In this document: positions 25,652-35,247 of the stretch, piece by piece
Layout: the number at the start of each line of letters is the position of its first letter
How positions within the stretch are numbered: the first letter of the stretch is position 1
From: DASRWI01 sp035654655
Lineage (GTDB): Bacteria > Bacteroidota > Ignavibacteria > Ignavibacteriales > Ignavibacteriaceae
Length of the DNA: 48,451 bases
Reading direction: 5' to 3'
NCBI GenBank assembly: GCA_035654655.1
Contig: DASRWI010000023.1
Span: forward strand, 1 to 48,451
The notes under the pieces: model-generated
What the model saw: the letters and a program-made list of their open reading frames with translations, nothing else
Databases searched by the model: none
Told to the model about the DNA's origin: nothing
Made by a program: the position numbers and the translations under genes

Positions 25652-28270
25652 ATGAATATGTTAAATGAAGTAGAAAAATCAACAATATTAATTATTGAAA
25701 ATGACTTTGATATGCGCACTCATATAAGTACGCTTCTTTCAGAGAGATATAACACCTTTTCTGCTTCAAATGAAAGTGAAGCACTGGGACAGATTAAGGA
25801 GCAAAGACTCGACCTTGTCTTGATTGGAATTGATATAGTCGGAATGGATGATTTATTACTTCTACGGAATATCAGAACTAATTCAGAGACAAAAAACCTT
25901 CCCGTAATAATGCTTACAACTGAAGCAGGAGAAGAAACTCGAGTGAAATTAGTAGAAGCAGGTGCCGATGCTTACCTGGTTAAACCTTTCAGTTCACATG
26001 AGCTTTTAACTTATATTAGGGTATATCTTGAAAGGTCCCATCTTAGGATAAAAGCAGCAGTAAATAAGGAAATGGCACAGCAAGAAAAAACACTCCATCA
26101 AACCAGGGAACACTTTTATACTCTGTTCAATGCAATAGATGAAGGTTTCTGTATTATTGAAGTTTTGTTTAACGAAAATAACAAAGCTATCGATTATCTC
26201 TTCGTGGAGGTTAATTCAGCATTCGAAAAGCAAAGTGGAATAATTAACGCTCTGGGAAAAAGAATGCGTGAGGTAGCTCCGGAGCATGAAGAATACTGGT
26301 TTGAAATATATGGCAATGTTGCTCTTACAGGAGAACCAATAAGATTTGAAAACCGAGCTGAACAACTTCACCGCTGGTATGATGTGTATGCATTTAGAAT
26401 CGACCCGGCTGAAGAGCACCATGTTGCTGTCCTCTTTAGTGATATAACATGGCAGAAAAACAATGAAGAAGCAATAAGAAATGCTAAAGGACAATATGAT
26501 TTGCTCTTAAATTCTATGAATGAAGGTTTTGCGAATTACAAAGCAATATACGATGAAGCAGGCAGGCTCAATGATCTTCTCGTTCTTGATATTAATCCTG
26601 CTGGTGCCGCATTAACCGGAGTTACTCGTGAAGGGCAAATTGGTAAAAGATGGAAAGAGGTATGGACTAATATTGATGACCATCTTTTTGATATATACAG
26701 AGAAATTGATAAGACCGGTGAAACTTACATTTTTGAGCATTTTAGTGGTATAACAAAACGGTGGTATACTAATAAAATATATAAAGTTGCAAAAGACCAA
26801 TTTGCAGCAACTTTTTTTGATATCACCGAACGGAAAGTGGATGAGGAGAAGATAAAAATAAGAGAAGCTCAGTTTGATGCCTTTTTTGCAAACTCACCAG
26901 CTATTCTAAATCTTGTGGATGAAAATTTTTGTTATATCAACACGGACAATTTGACTCCTAAATATTATGGCTTGGACCGTGACAGCATAAAGGGTAAATG
27001 CCTTCAGGACCTTTCACTTGATTTTCTGCAAACAACTGGTCAAACTATGAAGAGAGTCATTGAAACTGGAGAACCGGTTCTTAATGCGGTATTTGAAAGC
27101 CCGTTGCCGGGAAAGAAAGGAGAGCTTGCTTACTGGCAAACTTCTTTTTTTCGCGTTCCTTTAGGAGATGAAAAGTGGGGTGTAGGTGTAATTGGTATAG
27201 AAATAACAGATATAAAACGCTACGAGATGAAGCTAAAAGAGAGTGAAGAAAGATTTCGCACCCTTGCTGATAATATCTCTCAGTTGGCATGGATGGCTGA
27301 CGAGAATGGCAATTTATTCTGGTATAATAAACGCTGGTATGATTACACTGGAACAACCTTTGAAGAAATGAATGGGTGGGGATGGAATAAAGTTCATCAC
27401 CCAGACCATATAGAACGTGTAATTATGAATTGGACACAAGCATTAAAAGATGTTAAACCGTGGGAAGATACTTTTCCACTTATGAGCAAAGAAGGAGAAT
27501 ACAAGTGGTTTCTTTCGAGAGCACTACCTATCTATGATGAAAATGGTAAAATATTCCGATGGTTTGGAACTAACACAGATATAACTGACCACAAAAAAGC
27601 TGAAGAAGACTTAAGTGAAGCCTATTTAAATATTGAGGAGAGTTTAAAAGAAAAAGAGATTCTTTTAAGGGAAATTTATCATAGAACAAAAAATACTTTA
27701 CAATTAATATCCTCCATGCTTTCTCTACGAGGTTCAGTTATACGCAATTCTGAAATTCAACGTATTATTGAAGATATGCAAGACAGAATTAGAGCCATTT
27801 CTCTGGTACATGAAAAATTATATAAGGGAAATAATTTATCAAGAATTAATCTTAAGGATTATATTTCAAGTCTCGCCAGTCTTTTAATTCAGAAATATTC
27901 GATGGACAGTAAAATTACTCTAAAACTTGACCTTGAAGAAATAATTCTTTTGATTGATTCTGCTATCCCATGTGGGTTAATAATTACAGAACTTATAACG
28001 AATTCAATTAAACATGCATTCCCCGGAGATATGAAAGGCAATATTGAAATAAAACTTAGAAGAATTGAAAATCAGATTATTGAATTAATTATCTCGGATA
28101 ATGGGATTGGATTAAATGATTCCGATCAAAATGGTGATACTAATTTAGGATTGCAGCTGTTTAAAAGTGTAGCTGAAAACCAGTTAGATGCAACAACTTC
28201 CTTAAAAGTGAACCAAGGTGTTGAATGGTCTATACGCTTTAACGATGCACTATATGAGGAAAGAATATGA
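25652..28270 (+). CDS. Pseudo-receiver/multi-PAS HisKA_2 histidine kinase
   Basis: An 872-residue cytoplasmic kinase. Residues 10-130 form a receiver-like domain (STILIIENDFD, MLTTEAGEE, AYLVKPFS). At the phosphoacceptor position the Asp of LVLxD is Gly59 (DLVLIGIDIVGMDD), so it should not be phosphorylated there. Four PAS domains follow at about 150-270, 280-400, 405-525 and 530-655; the last is of the PAS_3 type (AWMADENGNLFWYNKRW, KWFLSRALPIYDENGK). HisKA_2 has YHRTKNTLQLISSML. HATPase shows ELITNSIKHAFPG and SDNGIGL, and ends VEWSIRF. The gene overlaps the response regulator by ATGA. Several small-molecule or redox signals may be integrated by the PAS repeats. Confidence 0.9.
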   Translation: MNMLNEVEKSTILIIENDFDMRTHISTLLSERYNTFSASNESEALGQIKEQRLDLVLIGIDIVGMDDLLLLRNIRTNSETKNLPVIMLTTEAGEETRVKLVEAGADAYLVKPFSSHELLTYIRVYLERSHLRIKAAVNKEMAQQEKTLHQTREHFYTLFNAIDEGFCIIEVLFNENNKAIDYLFVEVNSAFEKQSGIINALGKRMREVAPEHEEYWFEIYGNVALTGEPIRFENRAEQLHRWYDVYAFRIDPAEEHHVAVLFSDITWQKNNEEAIRNAKGQYDLLLNSMNEGFANYKAIYDEAGRLNDLLVLDINPAGAALTGVTREGQIGKRWKEVWTNIDDHLFDIYREIDKTGETYIFEHFSGITKRWYTNKIYKVAKDQFAATFFDITERKVDEEKIKIREAQFDAFFANSPAILNLVDENFCYINTDNLTPKYYGLDRDSIKGKCLQDLSLDFLQTTGQTMKRVIETGEPVLNAVFESPLPGKKGELAYWQTSFFRVPLGDEKWGVGVIGIEITDIKRYEMKLKESEERFRTLADNISQLAWMADENGNLFWYNKRWYDYTGTTFEEMNGWGWNKVHHPDHIERVIMNWTQALKDVKPWEDTFPLMSKEGEYKWFLSRALPIYDENGKIFRWFGTNTDITDHKKAEEDLSEAYLNIEESLKEKEILLREIYHRTKNTLQLISSMLSLRGSVIRNSEIQRIIEDMQDRIRAISLVHEKLYKGNNLSRINLKDYISSLASLLIQKYSMDSKITLKLDLEEIILLIDSAIPCGLIITELITNSIKHAFPGDMKGNIEIKLRRIENQIIELIISDNGIGLNDSDQNGDTNLGLQLFKSVAENQLDATTSLKVNQGVEWSIRFNDALYEERI

Positions 28271-28641
28271 AAAATGATAAACTTATTAAAATATTGATAG
28301 TGGAAGACGAAATGATTGTTGCTTTTGATTTAAAGCAACAGCTTATGACTATTCCAAACCATACCGTAGTTGATACTGTAGGTAAAGGAGATAAAGCCAT
28401 AGAAGTGGCTAAATTAAAAAAGCCTGACCTGATCTTAATGGATATTGTACTTGGAAAAAAGATGAACGGACTGACAGCAGCACGAGAAATATTGAATATT
28501 TACAATCCTGTTATAATTTTTACTTCAGGATTTATTGATGATAAAATTAGTGATGAAATTACTTCTATGAATGCTTTTATGTTAAGGAAGCCTTACAACG
28601 TTAGCGATATAAATGGAATAATTGAAGAAGTGTTCGTCTGA
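28267..28641 (+). CDS. CheY-like single-domain response regulator
   Basis: A 124-residue stand-alone receiver. The acidic pocket is IVEDEM, phosphoacceptor Asp59 lies in LILMDIVLGKKMNG, the Thr/Ser is in FTSGF and Lys in MLRKPYN. It has no output domain, so the signal passes by protein contact or phosphotransfer. It overlaps the kinase gene by four bases and is surely its partner. An intact Asp here contrasts with the degenerate receiver in the kinase. Confidence 0.92.
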   Translation: MKNDKLIKILIVEDEMIVAFDLKQQLMTIPNHTVVDTVGKGDKAIEVAKLKKPDLILMDIVLGKKMNGLTAAREILNIYNPVIIFTSGFIDDKISDEITSMNAFMLRKPYNVSDINGIIEEVFV

Positions 28642-29252
28642 AAAAGCAGCGCTTTAATATGCCCCTTTACGAAATCAGTTTTTAATAAAGTTGAAAAATA
28701 AGGGATGTGCTTGCATAAATAGCAGCAGTCATGGAGTGTTTGGTGATCTCAAACCTTAAGCTTTCCATTTAATTATAATATCTAGATCTAATAGCTGGGT
28801 TGAGATTGTGGCATAGCCATCCCTTCGGGACTTTCCCATAGAGCCTGTCGCAAAATTAAATAATAAGTTAATGCCAAATAACAGACCAGGAGGTCCAGAT
28901 GATGTCTGAATCAGGATAGCGCAGAATGCAAGATTTTTAGAATTACCAATCTGATTTTTTCTTCTCTACTTGATTAAGAGTTGTTTATTTTATTATTTTT
29001 ACCATTATTATTGGAAATGATTACCCGATGATATCATCATATAACTGTTTTCCGAAAATTAGAAGGTGGGACTTACTATTTTTTCGTAAGCGGATAGCTT
29101 ATATATGAACCAACTCTGCCTCTCTTTTATTCGCAAGCATAATATGTCTTATCTAAGGAATTAAATCCATATGATTACAGCTGCATACAACAATCGGGTA
29201 ACATATCAGCTGTATATAATTAACTTTATGTTACTCTTATTTAGGAGATATT
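28642..29252. other. Intergenic region with a gene relic
   Basis: 611 bases without a complete gene. They hold the yjdJ relic at 28657-28718, a stretch like other repeats of this genome (CCATCCCTTCGGGAC near 28820), and the leader of the next gene, with TAGGAG before its ATG. No RNA gene is recognised. Confidence 0.6.
28657..28718 (+). pseudogene. Decayed 3' end of a yjdJ-type acetyltransferase gene
   Basis: Bases 28657-28701 read ICPFTKSVFNKVEK and then a stop. After a one-base shift, 28701-28718 read RDVLA and stop. Together this is the C-terminus of a YjdJ protein (compare LCPFTKSVFDKVEEIRDVL in the gene at 25120). DNA similarity to 25345-25407 is clear but incomplete. It lies 15 bases after the response regulator gene. 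Confidence 0.85.
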
Positions 29253-30497
29253 ATGAAATATTATTTACTTCTATTTTTATTCACCTTTTGTGCATTTAAT
29301 ATAAATGCTCAATCATGGACCTCTCAGGTTAGCGGTACAACCAATACTTTAAGACATGTTCATTTCATAGATGCTAATACTGGCTGGGCAAATGGTTCAG
29401 GTGGTATTCTCCTTAAAACTACTAATGGCGGAACTAACTGGTTCACTCAGTCATCCGGAGGAAATCTTACTGTAGGATGTTACTTTATTAACAGTAGTAC
29501 CGGATGGATTGCAGGTGATGATGGCGTCTACAAAACAACAGACGGAGGCGCCACCTTAAATCTTCAAAGTGGTCCTAACAGTACTACAAAGGTTTTCTTC
29601 CTTAATCAAAACATCGGATGGGCTGTAGGCGGTGTAGACGGCACTACCCCTGTTGCAGGTTATATTTTCAAAACAACAAACGGCGGAAATACATGGACTG
29701 AGCAGACAAACAATACCACCTGGTCACGCTTTTATGGTGTTCAATTTGTAAATGAGAATACCGGATGGGTGTATACTGAATCAAATAACCTTCTGCTTAA
29801 AACAACCAACGGGGGTAATGATTGGCAGCAGCAGTTATCTTTTGGTACTACAAAAATGATACGGGGAATGTATTGGCTGAACCAGAATACCGGCTGGCTT
29901 GTAGGACGCACAGCTACAACGGGACTAATACTTAAAACAACAGACGGTGGTGCTAACTGGAATGAGTATGGAACAAACCTTCCTTACGGTTTAAGTTCAG
30001 TAAAGTTTTTTGATGAACTAAAAGGTTTTGCGACTGCATCAAATCAGACTACACACGGAGTTGCAAGTACTACTGATGGCGGACTTACCTGGACATTCAA
30101 TCAGATTGCTACAAACGGACTGACGAGTCTACACTTCCCTGATGTGAATAACGGGTGGGCAGTCGGAGCTAATGGTCAGATCTATAAATATAACAGCGGG
30201 ATAAGTGCAGTAGAGGTAAGTACAATTATACCGTGCAGCTTTTCTTTGAGCCAGAATTACCCTAATCCGTTTAACCCATCAACAAGAATTAATTTTTCAG
30301 TTCCTTCAGAATCAATTGTTAACATTTGTATTTATGACATAACAGGAGCAAATATCCTGGAACTTATAAATGAAATAAAAGCAGAAGGAAATTATGATAT
30401 TTCTTTTACCGGAAATAATCTGCCTAGCGGTCTCTACTTCCTCCGTATGCAGGCAGGAAGTTTTACAAAAACAATTAAAATGAGTCTGCTTAAATAA
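29253..30497 (+). CDS. Secreted Ycf48/BNR-like propeller protein, T9SS cargo
   Basis: A 414-residue protein with a signal peptide (residues 1-19, NINAQ). It has about seven repeats of the Ycf48/sialidase BNR type, each with NTGW followed by LLKTTNGGTNW or KTTDGGANW. The C-terminal 85 residues are a T9SS sorting domain (FSLSQNYPNPFNPSTR ... IKMSLLK). Such proteins lie on the cell surface or outside the cell and likely bind ligands; no catalytic residues of sialidase can be placed. TAGGAG precedes the start. A long hairpin follows the stop. Confidence 0.88.
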   Translation: MKYYLLLFLFTFCAFNINAQSWTSQVSGTTNTLRHVHFIDANTGWANGSGGILLKTTNGGTNWFTQSSGGNLTVGCYFINSSTGWIAGDDGVYKTTDGGATLNLQSGPNSTTKVFFLNQNIGWAVGGVDGTTPVAGYIFKTTNGGNTWTEQTNNTTWSRFYGVQFVNENTGWVYTESNNLLLKTTNGGNDWQQQLSFGTTKMIRGMYWLNQNTGWLVGRTATTGLILKTTDGGANWNEYGTNLPYGLSSVKFFDELKGFATASNQTTHGVASTTDGGLTWTFNQIATNGLTSLHFPDVNNGWAVGANGQIYKYNSGISAVEVSTIIPCSFSLSQNYPNPFNPSTRINFSVPSESIVNICIYDITGANILELINEIKAEGNYDISFTGNNLPSGLYFLRMQAGSFTKTIKMSLLK

Positions 30498-30928
30498 ATA
30501 TCAACCAGATTAGCAAGGATTTACAGGATAAAGCCTATCCTGTAAATCCTTATATCCAAAATATTACTAAGCCCACTATGGTATAGCACCTTCGGTGCTT
30601 TTGTAATTCTAAATTTCTGCTAACCCATAATTAGCATCCCGTCAGGGATACATTAATAATAACAAGATATGCCAATCTACTAAAAGCATTCCGTAGGAAT
30701 ACATTAATATTACTCTAAAAGCTCACTATGGTATAGCACCTTCTGTGCTTTTGCAATTCTATATTATCATCATTTAGCATCCCGTCAGGGATACATTAAT
30801 AATAACAGGTATGCCACTCTAATAAGAGCATTCCGTAGGAATACATTAATTTTTCAGCATCGAAGGTACAGCATTAAAAAAGAACAGGCACCTTAATAAT
30901 AAGATGCCTGCCGTTAATGCTTTTTAAT
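30498..30928. repeat. Hairpin and two 150-base tandem units of palindromic repeats
   Basis: A perfect 16-bp stem (30515-30530 with 30536-30551, loop AAGCC) follows the upstream gene and may end its transcript. Then come two similar units, 30571-30720 and 30721-30869. Each contains three small palindromes: GCACCTTCGGTGC, ATCCCGTCAGGGAT and ATTCCGTAGGAAT. The last two are each followed by ACATTAAT(AATAAC). No gene is present. The same hairpin-plus-AATAATAAC element recurs in reverse near 37080-37170. Confidence 0.85.
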
Positions 30929-33229
30929 TTACTTTATATCAAACCTGTCAGCATCCATTACTTTAACCCAGGCTTTTACAAAATCATTTACAAATTTTTC
31001 TTTTGCATCATCCTGAGCATAAACTTCTGCATATGAGCGTAAAATAGAATTTGAACCGAACACAAGGTCAACACTTGTAGCTGTCCACTTTGTTTCACCG
31101 GATTTTCTATCAACTATATTATAGAGATTATCCTTCACAGGTTTCCAGCTGTTATTCATATCAGTGAGATTAACAAAGAAGTCATTTGTTAACACTCCTA
31201 CCCTGTCAGTAAATACACCGTGTTTGGTTCCGCCGTAATTTGTTCCGAGTACACGCATGCCGCCAATCAGCACTGTCATTTCCGGAGCTGTTAATCCCAT
31301 TAACTGAGTTCTGTCCAGCAGCAACTCTTCAGGACTAACTATGTAATCTTTCTTAAGCCAATTTCTATAACCATCGTGAAGCGGTTCAAGAAAAGCAATA
31401 GATTCAACATCAGTCTGTTCCTGGGCTGCATCTCCTCTTCCCGGAGTAAAAGGAACTGTTATATCAAAGCCCGCATTTATTGCTGCCTGTTCAACTGCAG
31501 CACTGCCGCCAAGAATAATAAGGTCAGCCAGGCTTACTTTTTTATCAAGTGATGATTGAATTTCAGTAAGCTTTGCTAAAACTTTTTTCAATCTTTCAGG
31601 CTCATTCCCTGCCCATTCATTCATAGGAGCTAATCTTATCCTTGCACCATTAGCTCCGCCTCTGTAATCTGAATAGCGGAAAGTTCTTGCGCTATCCCAG
31701 GCAGTATTAATTAATTCTGTACTAGATAATCCGCTCGATAATATTTTTTTCTTCAGCTCAGTAATTTCATCTTTGCTTAAAGTGTAGTCCACAGTTGGAA
31801 CAGGGTCTTGCCAAATTAAATCTTCCTTAGGAACATCAGGTCCTAAGTATCTGCTCTTAGGTCCCATATCTCTATGAGTTAACTTGAACCACGCTCTTGC
31901 AAATGCATCTTCAAATTGTTCAGGATTTTTATGGAAGCGTTCTGATATTTCTCGGAAGATAGGGTCTTCTCTTAATGACATATCAGCATCGGTCATCATC
32001 GGATTATTTCTTTTTCCGGGGATGTGTGCATCTACCGGTTTATCCTCTTCCTTTATGTTTGTTGGCTCCCACTGCCAGGCACCTGCAGGACTTTTTCTTA
32101 ATTCCCATTCGTGTTTAAACAACATATCGAAATAACCATTATCCCATTGGATAGGATTAGATGTCCAGGCACCTTCCAAGCCGCTGGTAACAGTATCCTC
32201 TGCTTTTCCTTTTCCCTGAGGATTTATCCATCCCAAACCTTGCTGATGCAAAGCTGATTCTTCGGGGTCACCTTCAAGCACTGCTGCATCACCATTTCCG
32301 TGACACTTTCCTACAGTATGACCACCTGCTATAAGAGCAACAGTTTCTTCGTGAGTCATTCCCATTCTGCCAAAAGTCATACGAACATCCACTGCAGTTT
32401 TAAGAGGGTCAGGATTTCCATCTACACCTTGCGGATTAACATATATAAGTCCCATTTGAACTGCAGCTAAAGGATTTTCCAAAGTTTCACGATCAGCATC
32501 ATCTTCATATCTATGCTTGGTTTCATCCATCCATTTTTTTTCTGAACCCCAGTAAACATCTTTCTCCGGATGCCAGATATCAGCTCTTCCTCCACCAAAG
32601 CCAAAGGTTTTAAATCCCATAGATTCATAAGCCATATTACCTGCAAGGATAATTAAGTCAGCCCAGGAAATTTGATTACCATATTTTTTCTTGATTGGCC
32701 ATAAAAGTCTGCGTGCCTTATCAAGATTAGCATTATCGGGCCAGCTATTAAGCGGAGCAAAGCGCTGGTTGCCTGTATTGCCGCCACCTCTTCCATCAGA
32801 CACTCTATAAGTTCCGGCTGAGTGCCACGCTAAACGAATCATAAATCCGCCATAATGCCCCCAATCTGCCGGCCACCAATCCTGACTCTGAGTCATTAAA
32901 GCTTTCAAATCAGTTTTAAGAGCTTCAAAATCAAGCTTGTTAAATTCATCTTTGTAATTAAAATTTTCTTCCATCGGATTAGTTTTAGAGTCGTGCTGAT
33001 GAAGAATATCCAGATTAATAGACTTTGGCCACATCTCCGTTACAGACCTATCCATCCCTGTTAATGAACCGTGGTGAACAGGACATTTACCCTCAGCTGT
33101 TACTTTGTCACTTGTCCTATCTTCCTTAGGAGGAGTTGGATTTTCCTTATTTTGACTTGTAATAGTTTCACCCTGCTTAGGGTCATTTTGATTTTTTTCT
33201 TCCATTGGTTTTTCTTCAACACTTGCCAT
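30929..33229 (-). CDS. katG: Catalase-peroxidase
   Basis: The 766-residue bifunctional haem enzyme breaks down hydrogen peroxide by catalase and peroxidase activity in the cytoplasm. The N-terminal domain shows the distal site LAWHSAGTYR (Trp135, His136) and the proximal His304 in AGGHTVGK. Tyr263 (LIYVNPQG) and Met289 (FGRMGM) are placed to form the Trp-Tyr-Met adduct needed for catalase activity. The C-terminal half is the usual haem-free copy (NTAWDSARTFR). Residues 1-45 are a Lys/Glu/Pro-rich extension of low complexity. AAGGAT precedes the ATG. It is monocistronic; no OxyR or PerR box was identified upstream. Confidence 0.97.
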   Translation of the reverse strand: MASVEEKPMEEKNQNDPKQGETITSQNKENPTPPKEDRTSDKVTAEGKCPVHHGSLTGMDRSVTEMWPKSINLDILHQHDSKTNPMEENFNYKDEFNKLDFEALKTDLKALMTQSQDWWPADWGHYGGFMIRLAWHSAGTYRVSDGRGGGNTGNQRFAPLNSWPDNANLDKARRLLWPIKKKYGNQISWADLIILAGNMAYESMGFKTFGFGGGRADIWHPEKDVYWGSEKKWMDETKHRYEDDADRETLENPLAAVQMGLIYVNPQGVDGNPDPLKTAVDVRMTFGRMGMTHEETVALIAGGHTVGKCHGNGDAAVLEGDPEESALHQQGLGWINPQGKGKAEDTVTSGLEGAWTSNPIQWDNGYFDMLFKHEWELRKSPAGAWQWEPTNIKEEDKPVDAHIPGKRNNPMMTDADMSLREDPIFREISERFHKNPEQFEDAFARAWFKLTHRDMGPKSRYLGPDVPKEDLIWQDPVPTVDYTLSKDEITELKKKILSSGLSSTELINTAWDSARTFRYSDYRGGANGARIRLAPMNEWAGNEPERLKKVLAKLTEIQSSLDKKVSLADLIILGGSAAVEQAAINAGFDITVPFTPGRGDAAQEQTDVESIAFLEPLHDGYRNWLKKDYIVSPEELLLDRTQLMGLTAPEMTVLIGGMRVLGTNYGGTKHGVFTDRVGVLTNDFFVNLTDMNNSWKPVKDNLYNIVDRKSGETKWTATSVDLVFGSNSILRSYAEVYAQDDAKEKFVNDFVKAWVKVMDADRFDIK

Positions 33230-33508
33230 AATCTTATCCTTAATATTTTACATTATTTGATATAATCTTTACATTCACTTGCAGTTATTTTATCAAAGAA
33301 AATAATAATAAAAATTTTGAAATTAGAGCAGATATTTTACACCTAAGTAGTTGATGAGGAGTTAGTCATTATTTGAGATTAAACCTTAAGTGATAAATAT
33401 ACTCTCCATATCCTACTCGTATGTTGTAGCATACCTATATCTAATTCTTTTTTTATTTTTTCATATCAGTTCTTAAAAGTACTCCTTATTAAAAAAGGAA
33501 TGCCACCA

Positions 33509-34798
33509 ATGAAAAAGATTTTTATGTTTTTTTTGTTATTAAGTACCTGTGCAAGTGCACAGAGTAGTTTAAGATATATGTATTTTCTTGATGAAAATAT
33601 AGGTTGGGTTCAAACAACAGACTTTCCCGGTTACACACCAATAAAAAGTTACAGAACTACTAATGGTGGAATTACTTGGACTCAGTTAGATTCTCAATAT
33701 AATTATAAGAGTATTCAATTTTTAAATGATTCTATTGGATTTTTACTTTCAGGAAGAAAAAAAGCCGTTGAGTTTGTAGGCGATAAATTATATAAAACGA
33801 CTGATAAAGGTGCATCATGGCAATTTCTTAAGGATTCTTTATTTCAAGTAGAATTTGCTGATGATAGAATTGGCTATGCCTATAAGTCTATAGGTTCTCA
33901 TCCTCATAGTATTGCTTGTAAAACTATTGATGGTGGGGTTTCTTGGGAAAGAATGGAATCTTTAGGTGCGGTAAGTTATACTTCAATATTAAAAGTAATA
34001 AACAGAAGTAAAGTAGCTATTATTGATGATAATGGGAAAGTACTTAGCTTATCAACTGATTCCGGTAAAACATGGACTATAGTTAGATATGCTCGTACTG
34101 ATTCAGATTATAATGTACATAGCGCTTTATTTCCTGATAGCATGAATGGATATTTGGGTACATCTCAACAAGACCAAACTTATACATTTCATGGTACAAT
34201 TATAAAAACAACTGATGGTGGTTTAACATGGGCACCGATAAATGTAGATAACAACATAATGCTTTATTATTTATCATTAACTGATAGTATAAATGGTGTT
34301 GCTTGGGATTGGTACGGGGAATCATATTATATTACGCATGGTGGTTTCACAACTTGGGAAAAGAAATTTTGTAATTCTTTAGCTCGTTATTATCTATATA
34401 AAGACTGTAAGGAATTTTATGTTTCCGGGGATTCAGGTTATTTTGCAAAGTCTACAGACTGTGGTGATACCTGGACGGAGATACCTTTTGTAGTTTTAAA
34501 TCCAACAGATGTTGATGAAAATAATAGTACAATTACAAACTACAGCTTAGAGCAAAATTATCCTAATCCCTTTAATCCAAGTACTACTATAAAATATAGT
34601 TTACCTACGGATAACTTCGTTAGTATTAAAATATTTGATTTGCTTGGTAATGAAATTGCAATACTGGTTAATGAGGAAAAATCTTCAGGAGAATATGAAA
34701 TAACCTGGAATGCATCAGCTTATCCAAGTGGGGTATACTTTATGAAAATGACATCTGGTAAGTTCACTGAAACAAAAAAGATGTTACTGATGAAATAA
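33509..34798 (+). CDS. Secreted Ycf48/BNR-like propeller protein, T9SS cargo
   Basis: The start is taken at the second ATG (33509). AAAGGA sits nine bases before it and touches the first ATG at 33500, and MKKIFMFFLLLSTCASAQ is a standard signal peptide. The mature protein repeats the pattern IGW/IGF ... KTTDKGASW, TDSGKTWT, KTTDGGLTWAP, STDCGDTWTE: a propeller of about six or seven blades. The end from YSLEQNYPNPFNPSTT to KKMLLMK is a T9SS sorting domain. It resembles the protein at 29253 in layout, not closely in sequence. It is divergent from katG, with about 280 bases between them that show no other gene. Confidence 0.87.
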   Translation: MKKIFMFFLLLSTCASAQSSLRYMYFLDENIGWVQTTDFPGYTPIKSYRTTNGGITWTQLDSQYNYKSIQFLNDSIGFLLSGRKKAVEFVGDKLYKTTDKGASWQFLKDSLFQVEFADDRIGYAYKSIGSHPHSIACKTIDGGVSWERMESLGAVSYTSILKVINRSKVAIIDDNGKVLSLSTDSGKTWTIVRYARTDSDYNVHSALFPDSMNGYLGTSQQDQTYTFHGTIIKTTDGGLTWAPINVDNNIMLYYLSLTDSINGVAWDWYGESYYITHGGFTTWEKKFCNSLARYYLYKDCKEFYVSGDSGYFAKSTDCGDTWTEIPFVVLNPTDVDENNSTITNYSLEQNYPNPFNPSTTIKYSLPTDNFVSIKIFDLLGNEIAILVNEEKSSGEYEITWNASAYPSGVYFMKMTSGKFTETKKMLLMK

Positions 34799-34809
34799 TA
34801 TTTTTTTCT

Positions 34810-34835
34810 AACCCTCAGCAATGAGGGTTTTCTTT
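34810..34835 (+). terminator. Rho-independent terminator
   Basis: AACCCTC (34810-34816), loop AGCAAT, GAGGGTT (34823-34829) then TTCTTTT. It closes the propeller gene. Its loop equals that of the tRNA-Asn terminator. Confidence 0.85.
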
Positions 34836-34944
34836 TATTTATTGCAAAGTCAAACCCCAAAAATTTTAGTAACTAGCTAGAATTATCTTGTTACAAAAGT
34901 ATAAAAACATTATAATATAATTGTAAAAAAATCGAGGATGTATA

Positions 34945-35187
34945 TTGCCTTTCTATAATGATGACGGTACAGAAGTTAACCCTAACGAACTTGAAATTCC
35001 GGAAAAATGCATTAAATGCAAATTACATAAACAAGTAAATATCGCAGAAGAACAAAAGTTGCCAAGTGTTAAATGGGAAACAAATGTATTCTGTATTCTA
35101 AGAAGAATGAATCAAATGGAAGAGATAAAAGAATTCTTTTGCAGAGATTACATATTAGATCCGGCTTGGGAATTAAAAATTAATTAG
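34945..35187 (+). CDS. Small Cys-containing protein of unknown function
   Basis: An 80-residue soluble protein. The start is TTG at 34945, supported by GAGGA six bases upstream; the ATG at 34938 is out of frame and soon stops. Four cysteines are present, with a CIKCKLHK pair near residue 22 and single Cys near 50 and 67, which might bind a metal. It begins PFYNDDGTEVNPNEL and the end is hydrophilic. I do not recognise a family. It lies between two genes on the same strand, with 60 bases to the lipoprotein gene, and could be co-transcribed with it. Confidence 0.6.
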   Translation: MPFYNDDGTEVNPNELEIPEKCIKCKLHKQVNIAEEQKLPSVKWETNVFCILRRMNQMEEIKEFFCRDYILDPAWELKIN

Positions 35188-35247
35188 AAATAAATTTTTT
35201 TTATCCTATCTTTATAATAAGTAAAAACTATTTTTCTGAGGCTGACA

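Noticed and set aside
28872..28913. Second relic of a DHFR-family gene (MPNNRPGGPDDV)
   Set aside because: The likeness to MQAPGGPDED is limited to five residues and the flanks do not match.
30571..30869. CRISPR-like array
   Set aside because: The repeated units are about 150 bases with internal palindromes, only two copies, no uniform repeat-spacer order and no cas genes.
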